Shown here piece after piece: positions 8,610 through 16,431 of a stretch of DNA of 64,000 nt. The stretch comes from Sporosarcina koreensis (GTDB lineage Bacteria > Bacillota > Bacilli > Bacillales_A > Planococcaceae). The first letter of the stretch is position 1. Each line of letters starts with the position of its first letter. The stretch lies in the NCBI RefSeq assembly GCF_001531445.1, contig NZ_LQYA01000047.1, forward strand, positions 38,747-102,746. The letters are read 5' to 3'. Both the position numbers and the translations under genes were made by a program. The notes below the pieces were generated by a model. It worked only from the letters and a program-made list of their open reading frames with translations, was not told the origin of the DNA and made no database searches.

Positions 8610-8639
8610 GATCTGGCTTTTAGCCGGGTCTTTTTTTAT
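8610..8639 (+). terminator. Rho-independent terminator after the GyrI-like gene
   Basis: GATCTGGCT and AGCCGGGTC pair with two G-U wobbles around a short loop, followed by TTTTTTT. Confidence 0.8.
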
Positions 8640-8711
8640 TGAGTAATAGTGAATCCAAATGGTGTTCGTTACGTATAGAGAAGTAAACAGATAACGGGGA
8701 GAGGTGTTTAC

Positions 8712-8909
8712 ATGTGGATTATTATTTTTCTACTTCTCATCATATCGCTCTTGTTTGCTGTACTTTACAGTCTATCAACCATTATACAGCAATTAAAAAT
8801 GATATCGGAGCACTTTGATGTGAAAGAAAAGGAAATAGAAGCAGTTACAATAAGTGACGAAGAGATTGAAAAGGAATTGGAAGACGAAGACGAATTCATG
8901 AAGAAATAA
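8712..8909 (+). CDS. Small single-pass membrane protein with acidic tail
   Basis: The 65-residue protein has one N-terminal membrane segment (WIIIFLLLIISLLFAVLY) and a cytoplasmic, strongly acidic helical tail (EEIEKELEDEDEFMKK). A GGGGAGAGG site lies upstream of the ATG. It is 23 bp from the next membrane protein gene and may be cotranscribed with it. No family is recognised. Confidence 0.65.
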   Translation: MWIIIFLLLIISLLFAVLYSLSTIIQQLKMISEHFDVKEKEIEAVTISDEEIEKELEDEDEFMKK

Positions 8910-8932
8910 ATGCATGATGTAGGGGTGGCAGC

Positions 8933-9733
8933 ATGAAAGAAATTTATCGGAAGACATCGATTGCCGGTTTTATTGGTGGAACCGGTTTGATTCTATTTAG
9001 CATTCTATATTATTTTATTTGGTATGAAGGTTTTTCCGTGAATGGCGATGTTTTATTTGAAATAGGGATTGTTGGAGTGTTTTCACTTGGGGCAGGAGTT
9101 TATTTCAAAAAAGCGTACGAAAAGCTGTTGTATCACCCTGTTGTTGAAAGTGAATGGGATATGGAGAACATCGGGGAATTAAATCTGAAACGTGTTCCCT
9201 CGCTCCTGCCGAAATTTGTCCATGTCGATCATAATGGACAGCCGTTGTTTCAAATCCAGCCAACAAAGGGGCAGTTCCGCAGAAACCTTCTCTTCTTTCA
9301 GCTATTTGAAAAAGGGATGATGTTTCCAGTGGACTATGACGTTTCCACAATGGATGGAAATGTTTTGGCGACCTTCCGAATCAAAAACAATGTGAAGGAA
9401 TATGCATTGACGTTAAAGAAACCGGATGGAACGGTCATTGGCCGATACATACAACAATTATCAAAATCAGCGGTGAAAAACCGCGGTACGCTTTATCACT
9501 CGGACGATTCGGTCTGGCGGCAGCTTGAAGCGAAAAATATGGCTGGCGATATCGACGTTACAGATGAGGAAGGCAATCGGACAGCTTCCTATCGCTACGG
9601 CCTGTTCCCTTATGCGACGCTTCCTGCATTTCAAAGTACCGCACATCATGAGCATATTCGTTTTGGGGCGCAAATTTCAACGGAGGAAAAGCTTGCATAT
9701 GTGATGATCTTTTTCTTTTGGTTGGATGGATGA
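8933..9733 (+). CDS. Membrane-anchored protein with a possible tubby/LURP-like beta domain
   Basis: The 266-residue protein has two N-terminal membrane segments (about residues 12-30 and 41-60) followed by a beta-rich soluble part with repeated short strands (HVDHNGQPLFQI, VSTMDGNVLATFRIK, KKPDGTVIGRY, DEEGNRTASYRY). That layout resembles tubby C-terminal-like (LURP-one) domains found in Bacillus membrane proteins, but the match is by eye only. A hydrophobic stretch near the C-terminus may re-enter the membrane. Function is unknown. Confidence 0.55.
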   Translation: MKEIYRKTSIAGFIGGTGLILFSILYYFIWYEGFSVNGDVLFEIGIVGVFSLGAGVYFKKAYEKLLYHPVVESEWDMENIGELNLKRVPSLLPKFVHVDHNGQPLFQIQPTKGQFRRNLLFFQLFEKGMMFPVDYDVSTMDGNVLATFRIKNNVKEYALTLKKPDGTVIGRYIQQLSKSAVKNRGTLYHSDDSVWRQLEAKNMAGDIDVTDEEGNRTASYRYGLFPYATLPAFQSTAHHEHIRFGAQISTEEKLAYVMIFFFWLDG

Positions 9734-9757
9734 AAGTTGGAGTTGATTTTTTAACAT

Positions 9758-9783
9758 ATAAAAAAACCACCAGGTTATGGTGG
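9758..9783 (-). terminator. Terminator of the TagO-like gene (minus strand)
   Basis: On the minus strand CCACC and GGTGG form a stem around a seven-base loop followed by TTTTTT. It lies 14 bp beyond the stop of the minus-strand gene. Confidence 0.7.
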
Positions 9784-9796
9784 GGAAAGTACCTAA

Positions 9797-10768
9797 TTAA
9801 ATTTGTATGAGCAGCAAAATGATTGAAGATAAACAGAGACATGCGCTAGCTAAAAACAAAAAGGCAAGTACTTGTTTCGGTTTCAGGCCAGCACGCAGTA
9901 AACGATAGTGGATTTGACTAGCATCTGCTTGAAAGATAGATTTTCCTTGCACATAACGTTTGGCTATGACAAAGAGATTGTCAAAGATTGGCACTCCCAA
10001 TGCCAAGATGGGAATGAACAATGAGAGGACGGTCGCTTGTTTGAAGACTCCATCCAAGGCGATGACCGCAAGCAAAAAACCAAGGAAACTTGCACCCGCA
10101 TCGCCCATGAAAATCTTGGCAGGTGGCTTGTTGAATCGTAAATAGGCAATAGAAATTCCTACCAGAACAATAGCCATTACGGCGGAATTCGGCTGGCCTT
10201 TTGCCACCGCAACAATAAAAAGCGTAACAGCAGAAATTGCAACAAGCCCACCGGCAAGACCATCCATGCCGTCCGAAAAATTAATGACGGTTGTCACTCC
10301 GAATATCCATAAGATCGTCAAGAGAAATTGAAGAATAAACGGAAGGGTGACATATTCACCCGATAGCGGATTGACGAAACCACTGAAAGTTATTCCCGAA
10401 GCAAAAACTAGAATCGCTGCAGATACTTGCACGACGAATTTCGGGAAGGCAGGAAAGTCCTTTCCTTTCGTTTTATACCAGTCATCAATCGTCCCGATGG
10501 TTAACAGCAATACCCCGCCAGCAAAGATTGCGCCAGTCTCCCAAGTGAACTCTCTAGTAAAAAGAAGATAGACGGAAAAAAAGCCGATAAAAAGTGCGTA
10601 ACTCGCCGTCAGCGGAATTGGTTTACGGTGTAATTTACGTTCAACGTTTTCCTGGGGCTTGTCCACAAAATTGAGCTGGAAAGCGAGCTTTCGCAACGGG
10701 GGAATTAAAGCATAGACAATAAGAAATGACGCAAAAAATGCTAATATGTAAAAGATTTTTCTCACCAC
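9797..10768 (-). CDS. tagO: Undecaprenyl-phosphate N-acetylglucosaminyl-1-phosphate transferase (TagO/WecA family)
   Basis: The 323-residue polytopic enzyme moves a sugar-1-phosphate from a UDP-sugar to undecaprenyl phosphate on the inner face of the membrane. Family motifs are present: LTIGTIDDWYKTKG with the paired aspartates, VINFSDGMDGLAGG, KIFMGDAGASFLGF, and a loop with IHYRLL. This is the first step of wall teichoic acid synthesis in Bacillus and is the tunicamycin target. The ORF starts with tandem GTG codons and I see no convincing ribosome binding site, so the start is uncertain. The product is slightly short for TagO (about 350), which may reflect this. Confidence 0.85.
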   Translation of the reverse strand: MVRKIFYILAFFASFLIVYALIPPLRKLAFQLNFVDKPQENVERKLHRKPIPLTASYALFIGFFSVYLLFTREFTWETGAIFAGGVLLLTIGTIDDWYKTKGKDFPAFPKFVVQVSAAILVFASGITFSGFVNPLSGEYVTLPFILQFLLTILWIFGVTTVINFSDGMDGLAGGLVAISAVTLFIVAVAKGQPNSAVMAIVLVGISIAYLRFNKPPAKIFMGDAGASFLGFLLAVIALDGVFKQATVLSLFIPILALGVPIFDNLFVIAKRYVQGKSIFQADASQIHYRLLRAGLKPKQVLAFLFLASACLCLSSIILLLIQI

Positions 10769-10815
10769 CGTTTTAATAATTTTCTATTAACAGCCATGTC
10801 TAAATAGTAGACGTA

Positions 10816-11289
10816 TTACTTTTTGTTTGGTTCCCCATTTACTTCTGACATTTCCCACTGCATCAGATCGCCCTCTTGCCCATTCTTTTTCATTCCCAAC
10901 CTTTCCAACACTTTTATGGAAGCGAGATTATCGTGTAAACATTCAGCAATGATTTTCTTCACTTTCCCAGTTGCAAATGCCCATTCAATTAGCGCTCCTA
11001 CTGCCTCAGTCGCATATCCTTTTTTTTGCGCAGCGGAAATGATGCCGTAACCGATTTCCACGGTAAGATCGGAAGAAGGCTTTCCTTTAAAGCCGATGTC
11101 GCCGACAATGCTATTCGTTTCTTTATCCATAACGAACCAAACACCCCATCCTAATTGGGTAGCGTCGTTTTGAAGTTCAGCAACATGTTCCCTTACATGA
11201 TCACCTATTTCATAACTCTCGGGCGAAATGGTTGATAGAAATTCAGGTGTGCAAGCGATTACTTTAAGTCTATTTGTATTGATAATCAA
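10816..11289 (-). CDS. GNAT-family N-acetyltransferase (RimJ/RimL type)
   Basis: The 157-residue protein has the acetyl-CoA fold with GYGIISAAQKKGYATEAVGALIEWAF in the pyrophosphate-binding motif A/B region (around residues 85-110) and the C-terminal signature NLASIKVLERLGMKK. A TTG at 11289 with GGGGGA seven bases upstream is preferred over the first TTG. It is divergent from the MerR gene at 11418. The substrate is unknown. Confidence 0.82.
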   Translation of the reverse strand: MIINTNRLKVIACTPEFLSTISPESYEIGDHVREHVAELQNDATQLGWGVWFVMDKETNSIVGDIGFKGKPSSDLTVEIGYGIISAAQKKGYATEAVGALIEWAFATGKVKKIIAECLHDNLASIKVLERLGMKKNGQEGDLMQWEMSEVNGEPNKK

Positions 11290-11361
11290 TGAATATTCCC
11301 CCAATTAAGTCGATGAACTCATTATACTTGAAATTCCTTTCAAGTTCTTTATTATTTTGTG

Positions 11362-11395
11362 TTGACTCTCACGTTACGTCATACTCTATAGTCAA
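11362..11395 (+). promoter_or_regulatory. MerR-type promoter with palindrome and 19-bp spacer
   Basis: TTGACT (11362-11367) and TATAGT (11387-11392) are spaced by exactly 19 bp. The -35 hexamer and AGTCAA at 11390-11395 are inverted copies of one another, giving a dyad centred between the promoter elements. This is the classic architecture of a MerR-activated, autoregulated promoter. It drives the TipAS-type gene starting at 11418. Confidence 0.75.
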
Positions 11396-11417
11396 TAGTG
11401 AAGGGAGGCAGGGAGTT

Positions 11418-12140
11418 ATGAAAGTGAAAGAAGTAGCGGATTTGACCGGTGTGAGTGTGCGCACGCTCCATCATTACGATGAAATCGGTTTACTTGTTCC
11501 GGACAACGTGACGGAGGCGGGCTATCGGGTTTATTCCGATGAAAACTTGACGACCCTCCAGCAAATCTTGTTCTTCCGTGAAGTCGGCTTCCCTTTGAAG
11601 AAAATCAAGGAGCTATTGGATAGTCCATCGTTTAACCGGTTGGAGGCGTTCGAGCTGCAACGCGATATGTTAGTGGCGAAGCGCCGGCAATTGGAAACGA
11701 TGATTGAGACGATCGACAAGACGCTCCAATCTGAGAGAGGAGAAATGACAATGACGAACGAAGAGAGATTTAAAGGATTCGATTTCAGTTCGAATCCTTA
11801 TGAGCAGGAAGCACGTGATCGATGGGGGGATGAAGCGGTCGACAAGGCGAATCAGAACGTTTCGAAATTCGGTGAGAAAGAGCAAGAGGAGATGAATCGG
11901 ATTTATTCCAATCTAGCGGCATTGCGCGGTACTGATCCGGCTGCAGCGGAAGCTCAGGCGGCAATCAGTGATTGGTACATGTTCTTGAATAAAATCGGTG
12001 ACTATTCAATGGAAGCGTTCGCTGGGTTAGGTGAAATGTACGTTGCGGATGAACGGTTTACGAAGAACATCGACCAGTTCGGAGAAGGCTTGGCTGTATT
12101 CATGCGCGATGCGATGAAAGCATATTCAGAAAGTAAATGA
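11418..12140 (+). CDS. MerR-family regulator with TipAS ligand domain (Mta-like)
   Basis: The 240-residue protein has a MerR winged helix (VKEVADLTGVSVRTLHHYDE, residues 3-22, and GYRVYSDENL), a long coiled-coil helix (about 75-110), and a C-terminal TipAS domain with SNPYEQEARDRWG and NKIGDYSMEAFAGLGEMY. TipAS domains bind thiopeptide-like and other drugs and activate multidrug transporters. The ATG has GGGAGG upstream. Its own promoter shows the 19-bp MerR spacer. No exporter is adjacent, so the target may be only itself or lie elsewhere. Confidence 0.9.
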   Translation: MKVKEVADLTGVSVRTLHHYDEIGLLVPDNVTEAGYRVYSDENLTTLQQILFFREVGFPLKKIKELLDSPSFNRLEAFELQRDMLVAKRRQLETMIETIDKTLQSERGEMTMTNEERFKGFDFSSNPYEQEARDRWGDEAVDKANQNVSKFGEKEQEEMNRIYSNLAALRGTDPAAAEAQAAISDWYMFLNKIGDYSMEAFAGLGEMYVADERFTKNIDQFGEGLAVFMRDAMKAYSESK

Positions 12141-12150
12141 CATAATGGCT

Positions 12151-12175
12151 GGCACCTGCGATAATAGCAGGTGCC
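12151..12175 (+). terminator. Hairpin after the TipAS-type gene
   Basis: GGCACCTGC and GCAGGTGCC are perfect nine-base arms around GATAATA. There is no T-run, so it may act as an mRNA 3' structure rather than an intrinsic terminator. Confidence 0.45.
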
Positions 12176-12176
12176 T

Positions 12177-12411
12177 CAGCCTGTTGACAAACGCTCGCAT
12201 CCGTTGTTGAGGCCTACAGGAAGTAGGTCATGCATCCGTTGCCGCAGGACGCGGCGCCCTTAGGATGCCTACCTTATTTGCTCGTCCGCTCATGAACTTT
12301 AGTTCTATTCGCGTCTTCGCTCGACTTCGCGCGGGCTCGCAGGAAGCGAGTCATGCAACCGTCGCCACAGGACGTGGCGCACTTAGGTTGCCTTCCTTGG
12401 CAAGCATTTTC
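12177..12411. repeat. Composite intergenic repeat with two related modules and inverted ends
   Basis: This gene-free stretch is bounded by CAGCCTG (12177-12183) and its inverse CAGGCTG (12405-12411). Inside are two diverged copies of one module, in about 12218-12280 and 12340-12395. Each reads GGAAG..G(G/A)GTCATGCA, then a small stem of the type GCCACAGGACGTGGC, then CTTAGG.TG. No ORF here looks real. It resembles dispersed non-coding repeats of Bacillales chromosomes. The rest of the gap, 12412-12772, holds no gene that I can support; a TATAAT is visible near 12620. Confidence 0.55.
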
Positions 12412-12772
12412 AATCAGGCTGAGGAAATTCCTGCCCATTGCTACTTGCTTTTTGAGCCTAAACATTTATTTTCAAGAAAAGCAAGAAAGTCGGAGCGATT
12501 CGTAGTATAATAGGAAAACCATCGATAGATGAACGATCGTTACTTCCCTGACATCTAGTGCCCACCGCTTTCAGGGGGATTGAAAAATCTTCGGAAAGTG
12601 AAACTCTACGTATAGTTAAAACGTATAATACATATATAGAAAATGCTTGAACTGTCCACACCCCGTATCTTGACTACAACTTAGGGCTTAGAAGGTTTCC
12701 ACCTGTAGACGGTTTAGGTTCCCAAAAAAATTGTACATACTTGTAGAGAGAGATGAGTTAGGGGTTGGAATA

Positions 12773-13369
12773 ATGGGAAAAACAATCTATATCGTACTTA
12801 CTGACACGGGAACATTGTTGTCAAAGGCGATTGGCATGTATACGCGCAAGGATCTGAATCATGCATCCATCGCATTCGACGAGCAATTGACCGAAATTTA
12901 TAGTTTCGGTCGAAAGCAGCAATACAATCCGTTCATAGGTGGATTTGTACGTGAAAATGTTGCGGAAGGCATTTTTCAGGAGGCCGATTGCGCTGTGTAT
13001 CGTTGCGAAGTTTCCGCGGAGGCATATAAGCGGATCCGTCAGAAAATCGTCCAGTTCGAGTTGAATCAAAGTAATTATAAATATAATTTTATCGGTTTGT
13101 TTGGCGTGGCGCTGAATAGAGAGATTCGACGGGAAAGGGCTTTTTTCTGTTCACAATTTGTCGCGACGGTCATGCAGGAGAGCGAGACGCATCGACTGCT
13201 AACGCGGCCTTGCCTGACAATGCCGCATCATCTGGCGTATTTGCCGCATATGGAAATGGTGTATGAAGGCAACTTGAAGTCGTATTTGAATAAGGTAAGA
13301 GGGCCGCAAACGGAACGTCCACTTCGTATGGGACTTTTGAAAAGTCTGGCGTTTCGTCTGCTTGCCTAA
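12773..13369 (+). CDS. Permuted papain-like amidase/peptidase (YiiX/NlpC-P60-like)
   Basis: The 198-residue protein has the circularly permuted NlpC/P60-like arrangement: an early histidine in DLNHASIAFDE (about residue 30) and a later catalytic-type cysteine in RAFFCSQFVATVM (about residue 124). Hydrophobic context around both fits the YiiX/YaeF C92 group, which acts on amide or thioester bonds of lipids or peptides. The ATG has a GGGGTTGG site. It lacks a signal peptide. The assignment is by motif order only; substrate is unknown. Confidence 0.65.
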   Translation: MGKTIYIVLTDTGTLLSKAIGMYTRKDLNHASIAFDEQLTEIYSFGRKQQYNPFIGGFVRENVAEGIFQEADCAVYRCEVSAEAYKRIRQKIVQFELNQSNYKYNFIGLFGVALNREIRRERAFFCSQFVATVMQESETHRLLTRPCLTMPHHLAYLPHMEMVYEGNLKSYLNKVRGPQTERPLRMGLLKSLAFRLLA

Positions 13370-13374
13370 TGTGG

Positions 13375-13402
13375 AAGCTTCTCCGTTACGAGAAGCTTTT
13401 TT
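13375..13402 (+). terminator. Rho-independent terminator after the amidase-like gene
   Basis: AAGCTTCTC and GAGAAGCTT are perfect arms around CGTTAC, followed by TTTT. Confidence 0.88.
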
Positions 13403-13450
13403 CATGTCTTCATGCGATAATGAAAAAAATGATGGGAAAAGGATGACACG

Positions 13451-14647
13451 ATGACGAAAACAATTGATGTACAACTGAATGCGCAAAGTATAGCGGCTTT
13501 TAAAAAGGGCTACCCATTGATTTTGAAAGATGCAGTGATGAATTCGGAAATATTGAAAGAAGAGGGAACAATCATCCGCCTGGTCGATAAATATCGTAAA
13601 TTTATTGCAAAAGGCTATTATGGTAATCAAAACAAAGGGATCGGATGGGTTTTGACGAGGGACGACAACGAAGCAATCGATTTTGTATTTTTTGAATCAA
13701 AGATTGCTGCAGCTATTTCGAGACGGGAGTCTTTCTTCGATGATAACGAGACGACAGCATTCCGCGTCTTCAATGGAGAAGGCGATGGCGTCGGCGGGTT
13801 GACGATCGATTATTTTGATGGCTATTACATGGTGAGCTGGTATAGCGAAGGGATTTATTCCTTGAAGCATCATGTGTATGGCGTGCTGGACAAGCTTGTG
13901 GACTACAAAGCGGTCTATGAGAAAAAACGGTTTGATACGAAAGGCCAATACATCGAGCAGGATGATTTCGTGAAGGGAACTCCTGGCGATTTCCCAATTA
14001 TCGTGAAGGAAAACGGCATGAGCTTCGCCGTCGATTTGAATGACGGCGCCATGACGGGGATTTTCCTTGATCAACGCGATGTCCGTAAAGCGTTGCGGGA
14101 CAAGTATTCAGAAGGCAAGCATGTGCTGAATACATTCTCGTATACAGGTGCGTTTTCGGTTGCCGCGGCTCTTGGCGGTGCACGGGAAACGACGAGTGTC
14201 GATTTGGCGAAGCGCAGTTTGCCGAAGACGATCGAACAGTTCAGTGTGAACGGGATTGACTACGAAGCACAGGACATCAAAGTGATGGACGTGTTCGATT
14301 ATTTCCGTTATGCAAAACGCCATGAATTGAAATTCGACGTGGTTGTATTAGATCCACCAAGCTTCGCACGTTCGAAGAAATATACATTCAGCACAGCGAA
14401 GGACTACCCGGCGCTACTGATGGATGCGATTGCCATTACTGAAAAGAACGGCATTATCATTGCATCGACGAATAATGCAAGCTTCAGCATGAAGAAATTC
14501 AAGACGTTCATCGAGAAAGGATTTGCGGATGCCGGATCGCGCTATAAGATTCTGGAGGAATCTTCATTGCCGAAGGATTTCCGCACAAACCGGGACTTCC
14601 CGGAATTCAATTACTTGAAAGTCGTCATTTTGCAGAAGTTGAAGTAA
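13451..14647 (+). CDS. rlmI: Class I rRNA methyltransferase with N-terminal PUA domain (RlmI-like)
   Basis: The 398-residue protein has an N-terminal PUA-like domain (about residues 1-75), a linker with RVFNGEGDGVGGLTIDYFDG, and a SAM-binding methyltransferase domain with VLNTFSYTGAFSVAA (about 220-235). The catalytic-type motif VVLDPPSFARSKK (about 297-309) is clear. RlmI makes 5-methylcytosine at position 1962 of 23S rRNA. The gene is flanked upstream by a terminator and seems to be monocistronic or paired with the next ORF 30 bp away. Confidence 0.88.
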   Translation: MTKTIDVQLNAQSIAAFKKGYPLILKDAVMNSEILKEEGTIIRLVDKYRKFIAKGYYGNQNKGIGWVLTRDDNEAIDFVFFESKIAAAISRRESFFDDNETTAFRVFNGEGDGVGGLTIDYFDGYYMVSWYSEGIYSLKHHVYGVLDKLVDYKAVYEKKRFDTKGQYIEQDDFVKGTPGDFPIIVKENGMSFAVDLNDGAMTGIFLDQRDVRKALRDKYSEGKHVLNTFSYTGAFSVAAALGGARETTSVDLAKRSLPKTIEQFSVNGIDYEAQDIKVMDVFDYFRYAKRHELKFDVVVLDPPSFARSKKYTFSTAKDYPALLMDAIAITEKNGIIIASTNNASFSMKKFKTFIEKGFADAGSRYKILEESSLPKDFRTNRDFPEFNYLKVVILQKLK

Positions 14648-14677
14648 ATTGGAAGCGATCTCCGTAGGGAATCATTT

Positions 14678-15196
14678 ATGATACAAGTGAAGACATTTAT
14701 TTTAGATCCCAAAATTCAATATCCCGGAATAGTAGGCCAAGAGCTTCTCGAGAACTTTTTCATTGATATTGAAGAGCCGTCTAGGGAGACTGAGCTAAGA
14801 GATATTTTTTCAGGCGGAGGAAATATATATGCCTGCATTCTAATCACTCAAGATGATAAGGTTATTCTAAACGATGAGGTCTTGGAACGTGTCCCTTTGT
14901 ATTGGATCATTTGGGCTGATCTTTTAGAGGATTACCTAGCAATGGAAGACGGAAATGATGTCGTTTCTATAGAACCGTACTTTTCACTTGAGAAAAAAGC
15001 GAATGATACAATTCTTTTAATCTATAGTGGGGGAGTATTTTCTTTCCATCTCCCGGAGAAAGAATTTCTACTTTCCGTTTTACAAGGCGGTATGAATTTC
15101 TTCAGAAAATATCAAGGGTTAAATCCGGGTGCAATTATTGATCATGCGGCGGAAGAAAAAATTAACAGACTGATACCATTAGCGAAGAATCTATAA
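14678..15196 (+). CDS. Conserved-looking protein of unknown function, AT-rich
   Basis: The 172-residue soluble acidic protein has no signal peptide or membrane segment and no motif that I recognise. It is more AT-rich than the methyltransferase gene before it, which may point to transfer. Aromatic-rich stretches (YWIIWADLLEDYLAM) and GGVFSFHLPEKEFLLSVLQGG suggest an alpha/beta fold. It ends at a strong terminator, so it is either the last gene of a two-gene unit with the RlmI homologue or independent. Confidence 0.6.
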   Translation: MIQVKTFILDPKIQYPGIVGQELLENFFIDIEEPSRETELRDIFSGGGNIYACILITQDDKVILNDEVLERVPLYWIIWADLLEDYLAMEDGNDVVSIEPYFSLEKKANDTILLIYSGGVFSFHLPEKEFLLSVLQGGMNFFRKYQGLNPGAIIDHAAEEKINRLIPLAKNL

Positions 15197-15228
15197 ATAA
15201 ATTCTTTTTAAAACGTACGAAATGAGAA

Positions 15229-15258
15229 GCCATCTCCGCATTAGGAGATGGTTTTTTT
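15229..15258 (+). terminator. Rho-independent terminator
   Basis: CCATCTCC and GGAGATGG form perfect arms around GCATTA, followed by TTTTTTT. Confidence 0.88.
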
Positions 15259-15342
15259 CGGCTGTAGCGTACAACATTTCTCATTGCAATTAGTATGAGA
15301 AAGCCTTTCAATAGATAGAAAGAGAAAAAAGGGGGAGAGCCG

Positions 15343-15966
15343 ATGATGATTGAGGCAGTTCTACATGGCGTTATTCTGGCAATTGGACTTATTTTGCCGC
15401 TAGGCGCTCAAAATGTATTTGTGTTCAATCAAGGGGCATTGCAGCCAAAATTGGTAAGAGCACTTCCCGTTGTAGTGACCGCAGGCGTTTGCGACACGAT
15501 TCTAATTGTGGCGGCTGTTTCGGGTGTTTCTTTGCTTATCTTAACTTTCAATTGGTTGGAAACCATTATGTTGGCCGTCGGTATTCTGTTTTTATTGTAT
15601 ATAGGAATCTCTTTATGGCGGAGTATCCCTTCGTCAATGGAGGCCGAAACAGAATGGTTTTCTTCGAAAAAACAAATCTTGTTTGCTGCGTCGGTTTCTT
15701 TACTGAACCCCCATGCAATCATTGATACGATTGGCGTCATCGGGTCGAATGCATTAAGTTATTCGGGAGAGATCCGTGTCGCGTTCACGTTGACGACGAT
15801 CCTCATTTCTTGGTGTTGGTTTTTCGGGCTTGCTCTTGCAGGAAGGTTGCTTGGCAAGATGGATACGAGCGGGAAAGTCATTGGCATGTTGAATAAAATC
15901 TCCGCCGTTGTCGTATGGGCGGTCGCCATCTATATGGCAATCCGGCAACTCGGCAAGTTTTTTTGA
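15343..15966 (+). CDS. LysE/ArgO-family amino acid exporter
   Basis: The 207-residue membrane protein has five to six membrane segments and the LysE-family start LPLGAQNVFVFNQGAL (residues 19-34), then LPVVVTAGVCDTILI and SLLNPHAIIDTIGV. These match LysE/ArgO exporters of lysine and arginine. A GGGGGAGAG site precedes tandem ATG codons at 15343 and 15346. No LysG-type regulator is adjacent. The stop is followed after four bases by a 21-bp-period repeat array. Confidence 0.88.
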   Translation: MMIEAVLHGVILAIGLILPLGAQNVFVFNQGALQPKLVRALPVVVTAGVCDTILIVAAVSGVSLLILTFNWLETIMLAVGILFLLYIGISLWRSIPSSMEAETEWFSSKKQILFAASVSLLNPHAIIDTIGVIGSNALSYSGEIRVAFTLTTILISWCWFFGLALAGRLLGKMDTSGKVIGMLNKISAVVVWAVAIYMAIRQLGKFF

Positions 15967-15970
15967 AAAT

Positions 15971-16075
15971 ATCTATCGAATCGATGGAATTATCTATTAA
16001 ATCCGGGAAGTTATCTATCGAATCCCGCAAGTTATCTATTGAATCTGCAGTTTTATCTATTGAATAATGAGAAAT
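15971..16075 (+). repeat. 21-bp-period array A (five units)
   Basis: Five direct units of exactly 21 bp start at 15971, 15992, 16013, 16034 and 16055. The conserved core is ATCTAT(C/T)GAATC, followed by about ten variable bases usually ending in AAGTT or GTTTT. The array begins four bases after the exporter stop. The same core and period recur in array B at 42170. Confidence 0.9.
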
Positions 16076-16181
16076 ATTACCGAAAAAGGACTTTGTAACT
16101 AATGAATAAAGAATCGTTTTTGTTGTTGCCTGTGTAAGTGCATTTATGAAAATTTAATAAAATGTATAATAATTCAACTAT

Positions 16182-16215
16182 AAAGCCGACGAAACTTACT
16201 ATCGTTGGCTTTTTC
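16182..16215 (+). terminator. Terminator-like hairpin before the Ugp-like operon
   Basis: AAAGCCGACGA and TCGTTGGCTTT pair with one wobble around a nine-base loop, with a T-run after the stem. It lies in the 465-bp gap between the exporter and the solute-binding protein; the rest of the gap carries array A and the likely operon promoter (TTTACA at 16281-16286 and a weak TAACAA 17 bp further). Confidence 0.65.
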
Positions 16216-16431
16216 GTATTCATTTATACAATAGTGGTGCATAGTCGGAATAGTGTCATGCACAGGTACCTTAATAATTCTTTACATTAAGAATATTTCT
16301 GCTTAACAATCACCGCGTAGAATATGAGCTGTAAGAAATCGGAGGAGAAAAGGAGGCAAAGGGCATTTCATACCCGGGTTTATCAATCAATGAGGCTACT
16401 AAACTATCAATTGCTAACTGGAGGAGACAAG

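Noticed and set aside
12265-12510. 81-residue ORF in the plus strand
   Set aside because: It lies within the composite repeat, lacks a ribosome binding site and its residue composition is not protein-like.
15971-16075. CRISPR array
   Set aside because: Repeat cores of 11-13 bases with 8-10 base gaps are far too short for CRISPR repeats and spacers, and no cas gene is in the window.
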